In this document: positions 23,087 through 34,153 of the stretch, piece after piece | Layout: every line of letters begins with the position of its first letter | Numbering within the stretch: the stretch's first letter is position 1 | Source: Kingdonia uniflora | Lineage: Eukaryota > Streptophyta > Magnoliopsida > Ranunculales > Circaeasteraceae | DNA length: 64,000 bases | Assembly (NCBI GenBank): GCA_014058105.1 | Contig: JACGCM010002784.1 | Coordinates: 2,976,001-3,040,000 of the forward strand | Reading direction: 5' to 3' | Translations under genes and position numbers: made by a program | The notes under the pieces: generated by a model | The model's database searches: none | Told to the model about the DNA's origin: nothing | What the model saw: only the letters and a program-made list of their open reading frames with translations

Positions 23087-24040
23087 CCCCCATTACTTTA
23101 TGAGTTTTATCATTTGTTGCCGTTCGAAAGGAGTAAAGTTCAACCCTGTGATTCTTCCTTTTCTTTAATTTAGAACTCGTTAGTCATTGGTAACGAGGAG
23201 ATCTCTATGCCAATAGAGAGAGCCATTATTGCAAAGGAGAAAATTTTAGAAGTCGTTCGTTTTCCAGGAGAGCACCCCTTTTCTAATTTCTCTCATTTGC
23301 TTTGTGTTTTCGGTAATTGATTCATACCCAGTACAGATTATGTTCTTATGATTATATCTATTGATTGAATTAGACAAATGTGAAATAATTTGGAAGAAAT
23401 TGAGTTTAACATTTTTAGGGTTTTGCGGGTTTGGATTTTATTGTTTTGAGACATTTGGAGTTGAGGGGATGCTTGGTAGTGGTATTCTGGAGGTATTTGC
23501 AAAGGTTTGGGTAATGTGATGAAGCATTGTTAAATGATGGAATGAGAATTGGATTGTTGATTTGAAAGGGTTACGGTGATGAGCTTTGAAATGTCAAACT
23601 AGGTTTTAGGAGGTATAAGACTAGAATGGTGTTTGGAAAGAGATGTACTTGTATTCAATGTGATTCACGCCATTAAATACCATAATCCTTGCCTAAGAAT
23701 TCAAAACATGTTTTGGCGGGAATCATGATAGTTAATTCCCTATATAAACCTTGAGGAAAAGTTAGGTAAAATATAGGAACACAAACTTAGTAGTGTCAAA
23801 ATGCATATTCTATTTAATATTATAATCTATTCGATGATAATACTTGACCAAATTATCTCTCAAAATGGTGAAGAACAATATAAAATGACCTGTAGGTTAG
23901 AATATAATCTTGAAAAGGCTTAATGTTAAATATCAAGATGTAAGATAAGTGGAATGTTAGTATGACAAAGAAATATTTGAATTAAGTTATAAAATAAAAT
24001 GATTTAAATCTAATAAAAATGATATGAATTTCAAGTTAAA

Positions 24041-26097
24041 ATGGATCGATCAGTTAATAGCACTAATCTTCATGATGTCGATGCTGATGGAGAGATTTTT
24101 AACATTCTTGATGTAGAACCTATTATTATTGATGCAACCACTTGTGTGCAAACGTTGGGTAAAAATTACAGGGTTGGTAGCAGCGGTCATCCTAAGGTTG
24201 AATTTCTTTTAAGGAATAGAGTGGTGAACAAAGTTGTTTTGTTGTTCAGATGTTGTGATGGTGGGGGGGGGGGGGGGGTAGATGAGGAAAGAACTAAAAA
24301 TGATATCGAACGAGAACCTCAAAGCAGTGATCGAGGGGAATGTTCTGATGGAGGTCGAGTAGGAGAAGATGTTGAGGAGAGTCTTGAAGATGATGACGAA
24401 TGGTATGGTGATGGAGAAGAAACTAATGAGATTTTGAATTTCAAAAAGAAGTATGGTATTCCTAATGATGTGAGATTGGAGGACTATTATGGGGATATGA
24501 CATACCAAGAAATTTCCTTGGATGGTATCCAAGTTCATCGCGAACTGATTAAGAAGGGCTTGAAGTTGCCTCTTCGAGTTGACCAGAAAAAAGTTTTTTA
24601 ACATCTTTAAGGCCGCTCCTAGTTAGTTTAATCCAAATGTATATGATCTCTTTCAAGTTGTTATTATACTGAATACTCGACTAAAGAAAAGGGGGAGCAA
24701 TTTATATATGTTGACGACTTGCTCGCATATTATACATTGAAGCAAAATCCTAGTAGGCCCTGCTATAGGTATCTGGCTTGGCTTTTGAAAAGGCATTTCT
24801 TTTATGAGATGGTTTCTACTGGCGGTAAATACTTTATAGATCGATTACTTATATCAGGTAATCTGGGCCTAAAGAATCGTGTGAACCTTTGAAGTGGAAG
24901 CAATTTTACTTAGGTTAGTATTTGTTCTTTTGTCTTGTATGTTAAACTTTATACTTGAATAATTTGTAATGAAGTTTGATTTTGTGTGCAGCTCTGAAGG
25001 AGGTTGACAAGAATTCATTGGTGAAGATGAATATATAACCTTAAGAAATACTACTTTGGTCGAATTGATTCTCTTCTCGAGGATCAAGAGTCTTTGGAAG
25101 ATCTCTTTAAAGAAGTTAGGCTAAAAAAGACTCAAACAAAGGGGGATAATTTTTTTTAATCGATGGTAAGATGTTTACTCAAATAAAGAAGGTATATTTG
25201 AATCTAGCATTCCACTTGATAACCCTGATTTGAGTGGGTATACAACTGATTTTGCGGCAGCTAAGGGAGAGCGCTGCTAAGTGGTAGCTTTGAAAAGGTA
25301 GGAAAAAAGAAAAGGGCTGCTACCCTTACTCTTGTGTTTGTTCCTCCTACAAAGAGAGTTACTCGCCAAAATCCTCAAGATAAAGAAAACCTGGGAAGAA
25401 AAATAGTTGATGCCATTATTCCCAAAGGTAGAGGGACCGGTGTTAACTCTAAGAAAATTTCTTCTGTGTCACAACAAAAGATTGTTGGCTCAAAGAGGAA
25501 TAGTCTCAATTCATTGAAGACGAAGTAGTCCGGGAGCCTAGAGATTCAGAAGAAGAGATAAACTGAACCATCGAGTCCTTCGTTGCTGGTTCCATGTCGA
25601 TAGAGAGCAGGGCTTTGATAGCTGCATAGCTGGAGCATAAAACATATTAGCCATCTTCTTCGAGGTCATAGGATGATGAATCAGGTGAGAAATCTTAATA
25701 CGTTATTTTAATTAATATCATCGGCTTCTTCTTTAAGAACTCATGTTATAACAATTATGCAGATGAAGATGCTTTTTCTTGATGGTAAGCCTTTGTTTCA
25801 TGGAAAGCAGAATTTGGATAACGAAGTCCTGGTGTTAAGGAATATCGAGAAGGAGTTGGTGAAGGAGAAGGATGATCTTGAGGGTGAGTTGGTGAAGGTT
25901 AACTCTACTTCGGTCAAATCACAGCAAACGACAATTTGAGAAGCCAAGAGTGCTTGAGAGGTGGAGCAGAAAAAGGAGTTGGATAATCTTAGGAGAGGGA
26001 AGAGGCATTGAATTTGTAGAAGTTAACTTTTGAGGATGATATCAAAGAGCAGATTCTTAGTGTCAAGAAATTGATGGAGATAGAGAAAAGGGAGGCT
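24041..26097 (+). pseudogene. Antisense gene 2 of element E, cut by element G
   Basis: The first block (24041-24601, 186 codons) starts MDRSVNSTNLHDVDADGEIF, is acidic in the middle and contains a 16-base G run read as glycines; DGEIF resembles DGEFF in F. A shifted frame at about 24690-24860 reads [19 protein letters not shown] and KRHFFYEM, which aligns with VRQFVTDNVLKYYKLKY in F. A likely intron runs from GTTAGT near 24914 to GTGTGCAG near 24991. Further pieces (25334-25528, basic; 25757-25939, charged and probably coiled coil) follow. The gene ends abruptly at 26097 where the LTR of G begins. The YVDD-like string here is not a reverse transcriptase site; its surroundings do not fit. Function unknown. 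Confidence 0.5.
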
Positions 26098-26795
26098 TGT
26101 AGGGGCCTAGTTTTGTAGATGGGGAAACTTTGCTCTTATACCTTGAAGGTTACCTTTGGCTAGGGGTTTTGGCAAATATATAAGACTATAAACACCTAGT
26201 TTAATGCACTAACATACTTACGTGGAGTCCATGAATTGGGTTCTCCATGACCTCTAACAAGGATTTGAATAGAAGATTGTGTAGATGTTGAGTTAGATGA
26301 CAATTTGAGTTGATTGAAGGTTATAGGGTATTAGAAGGCAATGTTAGGAGGGTTTAGGCATAGTTTTTCTAACCCTTCCACATTGCTCCCTCTCTTCTAT
26401 TTATAGAAGATAGAAAATGGGTGAGTCACCATGTGATTTCAGATTACATGTATACCCCTTGGGGCAGCTATCTTGTACGATAAGTCTATTCTAACACTGC
26501 AGCTGTCTTGCGGCTTATTTTTATTATTCTATTTGGTGAGCTGGTTGCCAGGTGTGTTTGCCTTCGACCATGTATTACCATAGTCGAAGTCATTCTGGAG
26601 TTAATGTTGACCGACTGTCTTTGATTTTTGCTTTGACTTACTTCGATGATGCATTCGAGTGATCGAGTATTCCATTAATCTCACAAGGCTTCGTGGAACT
26701 TGGTTCTGCCTTGCTGGGCTTCAAGTTTCTAGTAGGCTTCGATGTAACCTTTGACTATTTGACTAGTACTGGAAGGCTGCGAGCAGGCTACTACA
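26098..26795 (-). repeat. 3' LTR of element G
   Basis: TGTAGGGGCCTAG...GGCTACTACA, 698 bp, alignable with 43425-44122. In the minus direction a TATA box (TCTATAAATAGAAG) lies near 26400. Left flank AGGCT; the matching right flank is lost. Confidence 0.85.
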
Positions 26796-26810
26796 TTCGC
26801 CCCCTCTCAG
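26796..26810 (-). other. Polypurine tract of element G
   Basis: TTCGCCCCCTCTCAG on the plus strand, CTGAGAGGGGGCGAA on the minus, directly before the LTR. Confidence 0.85.
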
Positions 26811-26964
26811 TTGAGGCCTCTAAAATTGTTGTAGATGGCGCGTGCTGAGAAAAACAGTTAGGCATGAGAAGTTAAATAGTTGAATAGTATGAATATGTGT
26901 AGTTCCGAGGAGAGTAATTATGATAATGCTATTTATGGAGGTAATTAATGCGCCTTAAGTAGGG

Positions 26965-26972
26965 TATAAATA
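26965..26972 (+). promoter_or_regulatory. TATA box of antisense gene 1, element G
   Basis: TATAAATA exactly 56 bp before the ATG at 27021; H has the same distance. Confidence 0.7.
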
Positions 26973-27020
26973 GGGGCCTCTTGGGGGAAATGTAAATCTT
27001 CCCTCTTGTTTAGTAAAGTA

Positions 27021-27318
27021 ATGGAACCCACTCCGAACACACGTTACCAGAAGAAAATTGAGGAGAAGCAACAACGAGTGAATGCTAAGGCAATTGTTTT
27101 GAGGCAGGAATATTTTGGGGATCGAGACTTGGGGGCGTCGATGCCAGCTTGGTAAAGCTGGAACCAAGAGAAGTAATCTGCGGGGAGCCATTCGCGCACT
27201 GGTAGGGGATATGGCAATGGTATCCCCGAGTGTAACTCAATGGTCCTATATGTTGTGGCACTTGGCAGAGCGGCTGGTGGAAGTCGAAGACGCTGTTAAG
27301 GCTTGCTCACGGCACTAG
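27021..27318 (+). pseudogene. Antisense gene 1 of element G
   Basis: It starts METPNTRYQKK-like (first residues M, E, P, T, P, N), then a lysine/glutamine-rich helix and EYFGDRDLGASMPAW, followed by a stop. The second half is in another frame (to 27318) and reads QWSYMLWHLAERLVEVEDAV, matching FYFLQCMAKDLVNEEDRV in H. One frameshift plus a TAA make it a pseudogene. AATAAA lies near 27441. The 5' half RYQKK is shared with H. No known domain. Confidence 0.6.
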
Positions 27319-28095
27319 AAGAATTTCCCCGCGTATATTAATAGGGGGGTTCTTCGATATTGTGGATGGGTATGTAGAGTGGGACATTGTTGTTGTTGTT
27401 TTTTTTTTTCTTTTTGGTGCTGTGTTCCCACGGTTTTTTTTTAATAAAACAAAGATTTGGTTATTGATGTATGGAAGTATAACAATGGTAGGTAATATAG
27501 ATGATGATAATGTAGGCATGGTTAAGCTTTGATAAAAAAAAGAAAAAATGAATAATAATAGTAATAAAATTTGAGACTTTGGTAATAGCGGAGATTATTC
27601 ATCAATGGTCGACAGAATGTGGTCGAGGGGTGCGGCTATGGTTGGGCTTATAAGATGGCCTAAAAATGAGGGTATGGAAGGCTTCAGCTGTAAAAGCTGA
27701 CAGCCAGAATGGCTGAGGTGTCAGAGGTGATACTGTTCATGGGGCAGTGTATCGCAGCAGGCCATAATTATATTTCCTTGGGAATGGGGTTGTGGCCACG
27801 TGTGTGCTGATTGAAGTTGATAGGACAGGCTCGGACAGGGTGTCAGGAGCCTGGTATCGAAGGAAGAGGGTTATCAAATTCGGGACCATGTATAGTCGTT
27901 GATTTTGAGAGGGATTGAGGTTTCGAGTAAATAAGGGAAATACTCTATTGAGGGGAAATATGGAATGCATGCACATATGTATAACTAGGGGTTGTATGGT
28001 AAATACTCAGTGTGCCTGAAAATGGGGGAAAATGGGAGGTGTGGGGATAGTAGTAATGATGATGGTTGGGGAAACCGAGGCAGTTTTGTGGGCTG

Positions 28096-28104
28096 CTATT
28101 TAAA
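28096..28104 (+). promoter_or_regulatory. TATA box of antisense gene 2, element G
   Basis: CTATTTAAA follows the block GAGGCAGTTTTGT, which also precedes TATTTAAAG in H (34145-34153). A first exon with GA-rich leader ends at 28271, about 170 bp later. The stretch 27450-28095 between the two genes holds a CACGTG at 27797-27802 and nothing else I can name. Confidence 0.6.
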
Positions 28105-28601
28105 GAGAGATAAATACCAATACTGTTTCCACTCAAAGAGAGAGAAAGACACACACAGGTGAGAGAGAAGACCATCATTGTATCTGTTGAATTATTTGCA
28201 GAGACATGAGTAAGAGACGCTTTGGTAGCTATTGGATTTCGACTGCGATACATTCAATCGCCATCAAATAGGTATGTCTGGTTGGATAACTGATATCTCT
28301 TCATCTTCGTCTTTTATTTTTTATTTTTTATTGTTTATCTTGGGTGGAGGAGGGGAGAAGTATTTGCTGAGACGCCGGTAATGGCGTAACTAGGGTGGGG
28401 CGTAATAGACGAGACTGGGAAGTCTGGCAAAGCATAAATGTTGAGTGATATGAGTTTAGGGTATAGGGGAGGTAGTACACGAGTACTCGGTCGTGGTACG
28501 ACCGATGGTTGTGTATGGGTAAGTAATTTTACAGTAGGAAACCAAAACTTGATACTCGAATATATCGAGCTAATGGAAATCCTCTTCTTCTGCAGGGTAT
28601 A

Positions 28602-30674
28602 ATGCATACCCGTCGAGCTTTGAGGATGAAGCTGATTGACGAGGATGATGATGAAGTGAATGAGCCGAGTACATCTGGTCGAGGCAAGGTGAGAAGTGGC
28701 GTCGAGGTATTACAAATTGTAACAGACACATCGTGGCTGTAGTCGAACCAGATGTTGGTGCGTTGAAGAGGAACCGGCGTAGGGTGCATGTAGTCGGAGA
28801 AAGTGTGGAGGAGGATGAAGAAGAGGAGGAGAGGGGTAAGGAGGTTGGGGTCGAACCCTCGGGGGATAAGAGGGCCGAAGGAGAAGAGGAGAAGAGTGAT
28901 AGTAGTGAAGATAAAGATGATGAGCAAACATATGTCGGGCAGATCTCACCTTAGGAAAAGGCGAGGCTGGACCGATTTATTGCAAAACATAGGTACAATT
29001 AAGGGTCGAGAAATCATTTATGGATTCACCTCAGGAAGAAATTATGGCATTCATGGGGCAGATTCATTTAGGGATGCAACTACCTCTTCAAGGCTGGTAA
29101 AACAGGTGTTGAACTTCTAGGATGCGGCTCCATGCCAGATAAACGACAACTTTTATGAAATAATGAGGGTGGTCGAAGGGATGAATGTTAAGTTAAAGAT
29201 CGAAGGAAGGTTTTCAATCGAGTGGTTCGACGTAGTGTCATTCTATTCGAAGAAGACAAATAAAAGGGTAGGAACGTATCATATCCAGTGCCACTCAGAC
29301 AAATCGTGGCTATTCGACTTATGTTCGACTGTGCATGGGTGGGATAAAGATTTGGTTATAATGAAGGGGAATTGCGAGAATGCCCGTGGGGAGGTAGAAT
29401 TGGGGTTGAAGAATAGGTTGTTCAAATCAAGTAAATTGATAATTGGATAAGATGTTGTATTGGTTTGAATAGATTTATGACTTCAAATTTGTTGTTTTGC
29501 AGAACCCACCAATAACGGATTAAAGCACCCGAGGACCTATATCAACGATCTCATCAACGAGAGTGAGGATTGGGTGAATAAAGTCTTTTGGAAGTTGGGC
29601 ATTATTAGAAAAAGGTGCAAGAAGACAGACACATTGTTGGGGGACGTACCAGTTGCAGCTGGGCCATCGAGGAGGAAGGAGGCAAGTACCTCTGCAGAGG
29701 CAGGTGAGATAGATTACAATAATCTGATGCGAAAGTCAAGTTTAATACTAAGGACTCGTTGAGGAGTGCCCATATCCAATTGTTTGACCGTACCTGAGGC
29801 TGTTCCTGAAGTAGTACTGCAAACAAAAAAAAGGCAAAGGTAAAACCACTGACTATGGGTCGACTGCCTACTTAACGAAAACATTTAGGCTAAAGAGGAG
29901 TCATGAGCAGATGGCCGAAGGAGATAATCCAGCCGGAGCTAGGCGGCTCTCCAATAAGAAGGAGGAGGACGTTTGAGTAACGACAGAGTCAATGCTAAAT
30001 CTGTATGCCACGAATCCAGAGGAAGCAGGACAGCGAGCTGAGAAGGTTTGGTGCCAGGTAAGTGTTTTTTAAAGGGTTGAAATTGAAATTATGCTTTGAG
30101 AACTGCTGACTAGTCGAGATATTTGTGATTCGTGCAGATGAATACTTGGATGATATCATTTATCAGGGCGCAAAAGGTAACGAGTGAGAGGCTGAAGGAG
30201 ACGAGGGATGAGGGTGAACTCACGAAGGGGACCATTCTTTCTCTGGAGACCCGCATCAAAGAGCTAGAGTGAGAACAACTGTACATATGTTCCGATATAG
30301 TAAGGGAGACCCAGGCGGTGGTTACAAGTTATGATGCGAAGGTGGCAGTACTGGAGGCGAAGGTGGCCATTCAGGAGGAGTAGCTGCACGATAACCATAT
30401 GTGTTTTCAAACAATGTTTGACGAGGAGTGTGAGGTAACGACCACTTTGAAGACATTTGTGGATGGGTTAGGATATGACCCAGAAACCCTCGAACTCTAT
30501 CCTCTAAAGGAGGAGCCCCCTGTCGAAGATGTTGCAAACACGGAGGGGATGAAAGTAGATCCTGTGGGCAAAGATGCTGGAGGGGACCCTGTGAGCGAAG
30601 GTGCGGGGGGCGATAATGTAGAAAAGAACCTTGGTAGGGAAGACGTGGCTGTGCCTATAAAGAACCCCGTATAA
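28602..30674 (+). pseudogene. Antisense gene 2 of element G (spliced, broken)
   Basis: Exon 1 is non-coding and ends AATAG/GTATG at 28271; intron 1 is 28272-28595 (324 bp, ...CTTCTTCTGCAG); the ATG is 28602. The product starts MHTRRALRMKLIDEDDDEV, has an acidic low-complexity part (28733-28954), then the conserved RLDRFIAKH segment, the IEWFDVVSFYSKK...WLFDLCST...GWDKDLV block (29163-29450), an intron ending TTGTTTTGCAG at 29502, the linker with INESEDWVNKVFWKLG, an intron 30058-30137 (GTAAGT...GTGCAG), and a coiled-coil C terminus with FDEECEVTTTLKTFVDGLGY, ending at 30674. The donor of the second intron reads GATAAG instead of GT. Several stops and shifts. No known domain recognised. Confidence 0.6.
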
Positions 30675-30893
30675 GTGGTTTGTCTTGAGAAGTGAATTTA
30701 ACGAATTTTTTGTTTGTAATAACTATTTGGGGTCGTAATGTATGTTAAGACTGTACTTGATAAGTGGAGTTAAACAGTTTGATAGGTACTGGTATATTTG
30801 GATATTTGAAGAAGCTTACTGGTATATTTGATATGTATACTGGAGAATGTTGAAAACTGCAGGTGGGTAATGTAGTAGAGGAAGAAGTGTGTG

Positions 30894-31320
30894 GGACTTC
30901 GAAGGTCGCCCCCAGGTATTTTAATCCACAGATTTGATCCTAAGCAAAGCATAATGTGGTCAACCCCAAGGCATCCCCGAGTGTCCGGTCTGTTAACCAT
31001 TCATGCCACTCGGGAGTACTCAAATTGGAACCTTGAAAAACTTCAAAGTTTCCCCCAAGTATTTGTCGGGTTGAAGGGTTGACTTGATATTTAGGTTTGA
31101 CCAACTCAAGAAGCTCACTGGACTTTGAAGGTCGCCCCCAGGTATTTATATCTGTTGGTTTGATCCAAAGCGAAGCATAATGTGGTCAACCCCAATGCAT
31201 CCCCGAGTGTCCGGTCTGTTGACCATTTATGCCACTCGGGAGTGCTCAAATTGGAACCTTCAAAAACTTCGAGGTCGCCCCCAACTTTTTTGGCGAAGCA
31301 GGCATTATTGAGAGTGACTC
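30894..31320. repeat. Tandem array of element G (226-bp unit)
   Basis: The block CTTCGAAGGTCGCCCCCAGG at about 30897 returns 226 bp later near 31123, giving nearly two copies; a related sub-block (GTTTCCCCCAAGTATTTG) sits 143 bp into the first. The sequence is related to the array of H but not obviously to that of F, although all three occupy the same place in the element. Confidence 0.9.
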
Positions 31321-31429
31321 CACTTGTTTAACTTTCACTTGGTGTAATAACCAGCAAGGGCATGATAAAAAATAAAGTACTTTAGATAGATGCTTACATT
31401 ATTAAGAATGGATAGCTAAATTCAAAGAC

Positions 31430-32721
31430 TGGAAGATCAAAGTCCTCCCTAGATCAAGATGTGACCACTCTATGCTATTTAGGAAATGTTCTCATTTACT
31501 TAAGCCTACCAATATACTATTAAGACCATTAATTCTATTAAGGTTGTTGAAGACAATTGGAAGCAGTATATCGCGGTTGCGCCATTATTCACTAGAATGC
31601 TTAAATTGACGAGAATGAAAGTAGATATCAAGCAGTGGAACTATCATCACCATGACATTTCCAATAGAAACAAGAAGAAACTAGAAAGATATGTTCTAGA
31701 GATGCAAGCTAATCTAGAAACATACCATACCAATGATAGCATATTTAATTCCATACTACATGTAGGAAAATAAATAAGTACAATTGAAGAGAAGGAGGAA
31801 AGGGACTGGAGGCAAAGATCTAAAGTTAAATAGCAACACTTAGGTGACAAAAATACTGCCTATTTTTACTCAATTGCTGCAAAGTGAAACTCAAGGGGAT
31901 ACATCATAGAGATCAATTGCAGGGATTGTTCAGTCTTGACAAATCAGAAAGAAATAAAAGAACATTTTATTGATTACTATAAAGATAAATTCTCAGAACA
32001 TGGAGTTAGGATTTGTCCTTCACTATTTCAATATATGCCCCCAAAAGTTACAAATGAAGAAAATAAATAACTATCAACATTTGGTTTGTGTGGAGAAAGC
32101 TTACCTGGTCTAGGATTCCCTGAGGACTTCTTCAGAACTTACTAGTATATCATCTCAGATGATATATACCAAGGTATTACATCTTTTTTTACAGATGGTG
32201 TCTTGCCAGTTGGATTCAATTCTAATCTTATTGTCTTGATCTCTAAGATACCGAAACCTTCAGCTATCCATCACTATAGACCTATATGGCTAAGTAATTT
32301 TATCTTCAAAATCATAGCAAAGATCATGGCAACCAGATTATCCCCAGTTGTTGATAGAGTGGTGCCCAAGAATCAAAGTGTCTTTATAAAAAGCAAAAAT
32401 ATTCATAATAATGTTTTCATGGCTAGTGAACTTATTAATAATGAAATGGTTGGTAAGAGAAAAAGGGGGGAATGTGGGCCTTAAATTAGACATATCACAG
32501 GCTTATGAAATACTAAGTTGGGAGTTTTTATTTGTTGCACTAAAGGCCTTTGGTTCCATAAGTACTTTCTGCTCATGGATCAAAACTCTGGTCAGTAGTG
32601 GTATGATATCCATCTCAATTAATGGCAGTCCTACTGGATACTTAAAGGTTAGTAGAAGTCTTAAGCAGGGAAACCCTCTATACCTACTTTTATTTTCTAT
32701 TGCAGAAGACATTTTAAGTAC
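31430..32721 (+). pseudogene. LINE ORF2, 5' piece (endonuclease end and RT)
   Basis: Near 31430-31480 a LPRSRCDHSMLF segment resembles the end of the L1 endonuclease (PGISDHSP-type). From about 31550 a helical linker leads into WRQRSKVK...HLGDKNTAYFYSIAAK. RT follows: SDDIYQGITSFFTDGVLPVG, ISKIPKPSAIHHYRPIWLSN, IAKIMATRLSPVVDRVVPKN, LDISQAYEILSWEF and LKVSRSLKQGNPLYLLLFSI, i.e. plant L1 RT blocks up to just before the catalytic motif. There are several stops and one frame change near 32470. It ends at AEDILST, where the truncated LTR of H begins at about 32722. Confidence 0.82.
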
Positions 32722-33145
32722 TCATCTATTTATAGGACATAGAAAAGGCTGAGTCACCATGGGGTGTCAGGCTACATGCATATCCACTGGGGACAACTGA
32801 CTTGTACCCAGAATCGATTCGGACACTGTAGTTATTGGGTCTGATATTGTAGTTGTTGGCTCTGACACTATAGTTGTTAGATCTGGCACTGTAATTGTCG
32901 AGTGGCTTGTTTTTTTGTTATGTCTGGTGAGCTAGTTGCCTGACGTATTTCCCTTCGACCATGTACGACCATGGTCGATGTACTCATCTATCTTTGACTT
33001 TAGCGGTTCCTTCGAATGCACGATTAGTCTTGAAAGGCTTCGTGGAAGTAGTTATTGTCTTACTGGGCTTCGAGTCATCAAGTAGGCTTCGTTATAGCCT
33101 TCGAGTATTCGACAAGTATTAGAAGGCTGCGAGTAGGCTACTACA
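32722..33145 (-). repeat. Truncated 3' LTR of element H
   Basis: It aligns with the right LTR from about 43724 on (CTATTTATAGGACATAGAAA against CTATTTATAAGACATAGAAA) to the end ...GGCTACTACA. The part that would correspond to 43425-43723 is absent. In transcription sense the remaining piece is U3 up to the TATA box; R and U5 are gone. Confidence 0.85.
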
Positions 33146-33160
33146 TTCCCCTCCTCTCAG
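33146..33160 (-). other. Polypurine tract of element H
   Basis: TTCCCCTCCTCTCAG on the plus strand; the same position and nearly the same sequence as in G. Confidence 0.8.
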
Positions 33161-33326
33161 CAGGGGCCTCCGAAATTGGTGGAGATGGCACGTGCTGAGA
33201 AAACGGTTGGGCGTGGGAAGTGGGAAAGTTTGAATGAGTGATTGTTGCAATTCTGAGGAGAGTAATTAAGGATGGTGATTAATGCAGGTGGCGATTAAAG
33301 AGGGATTAAATGCATCTGCTTTCAAG

Positions 33327-33334
33327 TATAAATA
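33327..33334 (+). promoter_or_regulatory. TATA box of antisense gene 1, element H
   Basis: TATAAATA, 56 bp before the ATG at 33383, the same spacing as in G. Confidence 0.7.
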
Positions 33335-33382
33335 AGGGGTGTTAGGAGTATTTCAGAGTATCTTCATACTGAATACAAAGTA

Positions 33383-33670
33383 ATGGATACTATACTGAAT
33401 ATGAGATATCAGAAGAAGATGTAAGCCAGATAGTGTCGGATACTGGAGAAGACACATGAGCTGAAGGATAAATTCTTTGGGGACCATGGGTTGGACTGGA
33501 ATATGCAGAACTTGGTCGAGCTAGAGCCAGAAGAACCGGTTTCTGGGATGCCCTAAACTTATTGGTGGAGGGTGCTGTAATGGATGAACCCACTTGCTAG
33601 CAACCAGTTCTACTTCTTGCAATGTATGGCTAAAGATCTGGTAAACGAAGAAGACCGAGTTAATGATTAA
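33383..33670 (+). pseudogene. Antisense gene 1 of element H
   Basis: It starts MDTILNMRYQKKM, then a TAA; the frame goes on with EKTHELKDKFFGDHGLDW and NLVELEPEEPVSGMP, another stop, and in a shifted frame NQFYFLQCMAKDLVNEEDRV ending VND and TAA at 33668-33670. Order and motifs match gene 1 of G and F. Length would be about 95 residues. Function unknown; no signal peptide or known domain is visible. Confidence 0.6.
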
Positions 33671-34144
33671 GAGGTTCGGCTTTGAAAGAACTATCATGTC
33701 GGTAAATAGGGGCATCTTGGTTGTATGTATGGACGAATGTTTGACGTAGAATGTAGACGATGGTGCGCCAACAAGATCGAGAGATGTTTGGAAAAAAAAA
33801 TTTATCGAAGGTAAATGGGCTTCGGCTGCAAAACCTGACAGCCAAAATAGCTGGCATGTCAGAGGCGGTACTGTTCCTAGGGCAGAGTGCCTTGCAGGTG
33901 ATCATAATATTTCCTCGAGTTATGGGAAAAGGGTGGAAGTGACAGGTGAATTTTGAGTTGTCAATTTTGGGCATGGTGCTCGAAGGTTCAAAAGGCTTAT
34001 AAAAGATTTTGAAGGGGGCGTGTGATACGTGCGTATGGGCAGTTGAAGGGTAAAATGGTAAATACACATCTCAGCCAAAAAATAAGGGGGAGTAAAGGAG
34101 TGGTAATGATGTCAGTTGAGAAACTGAGGCAGTTTTGTCTGAGG

Positions 34145-34153
34145 TATTTAAAG
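34145..34153 (+). promoter_or_regulatory. TATA box of antisense gene 2, element H
   Basis: TATTTAAAG after GAGGCAGTTTTGT, as in G. The first splice donor follows at 34302/34303. The region 33671-34144 between the genes shows nothing else I can name. Confidence 0.6.

Larger units (their letters stand above)
8570..26097 (-). mobile_element. Element E: Tat-like gypsy element, 3' part, split by F
   Basis: What remains is the 3' LTR (8570-9070), its polypurine side, and the antisense two-gene cassette (9274-9329 continued at 22279-26097). Element F (9330-22278) is inserted a few bases behind the start codon of antisense gene 1. On the right, E stops inside antisense gene 2 at 26097, where the LTR of element G starts. 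E's pol, gag and 5' LTR are not in the window. Orientation follows from the LTR end ...TACTACA and the downstream pyrimidine run. The spans 22625-23078 and 23087-24040 hold no coding sequence I can recognise. Confidence 0.75.
26098..31340 (-). mobile_element. Element G: Tat-like gypsy element, 3' part
   Basis: It comprises the 3' LTR (26098-26795), polypurine tract, both antisense genes and the tandem array. Integrase should follow to the right, but the LINE begins at about 31341 and no G pol is found beyond the LINE either, so pol, gag and 5' LTR are missing. It interrupts antisense gene 2 of E. Its LTR has the same length (698 bp) as that of H; the two are one family but clearly diverged. 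Confidence 0.8.

Noticed and set aside
24041..24601. A host gene
   Set aside because: The frame aligns in position and in part in sequence with antisense gene 2 of element F and is bounded by retrotransposon sequence; no independent host gene signature was seen.
24690..24860. YVDD-like string as a reverse transcriptase active site
   Set aside because: The flanks do not contain RT blocks and instead align with the antisense gene 2 block of F, G and H.
28529..28949. Minus-strand proline/serine-rich frames opposite G gene 2
   Set aside because: They mirror the acidic, GA-rich coding strand of the antisense gene and show no domain; shadow frames.
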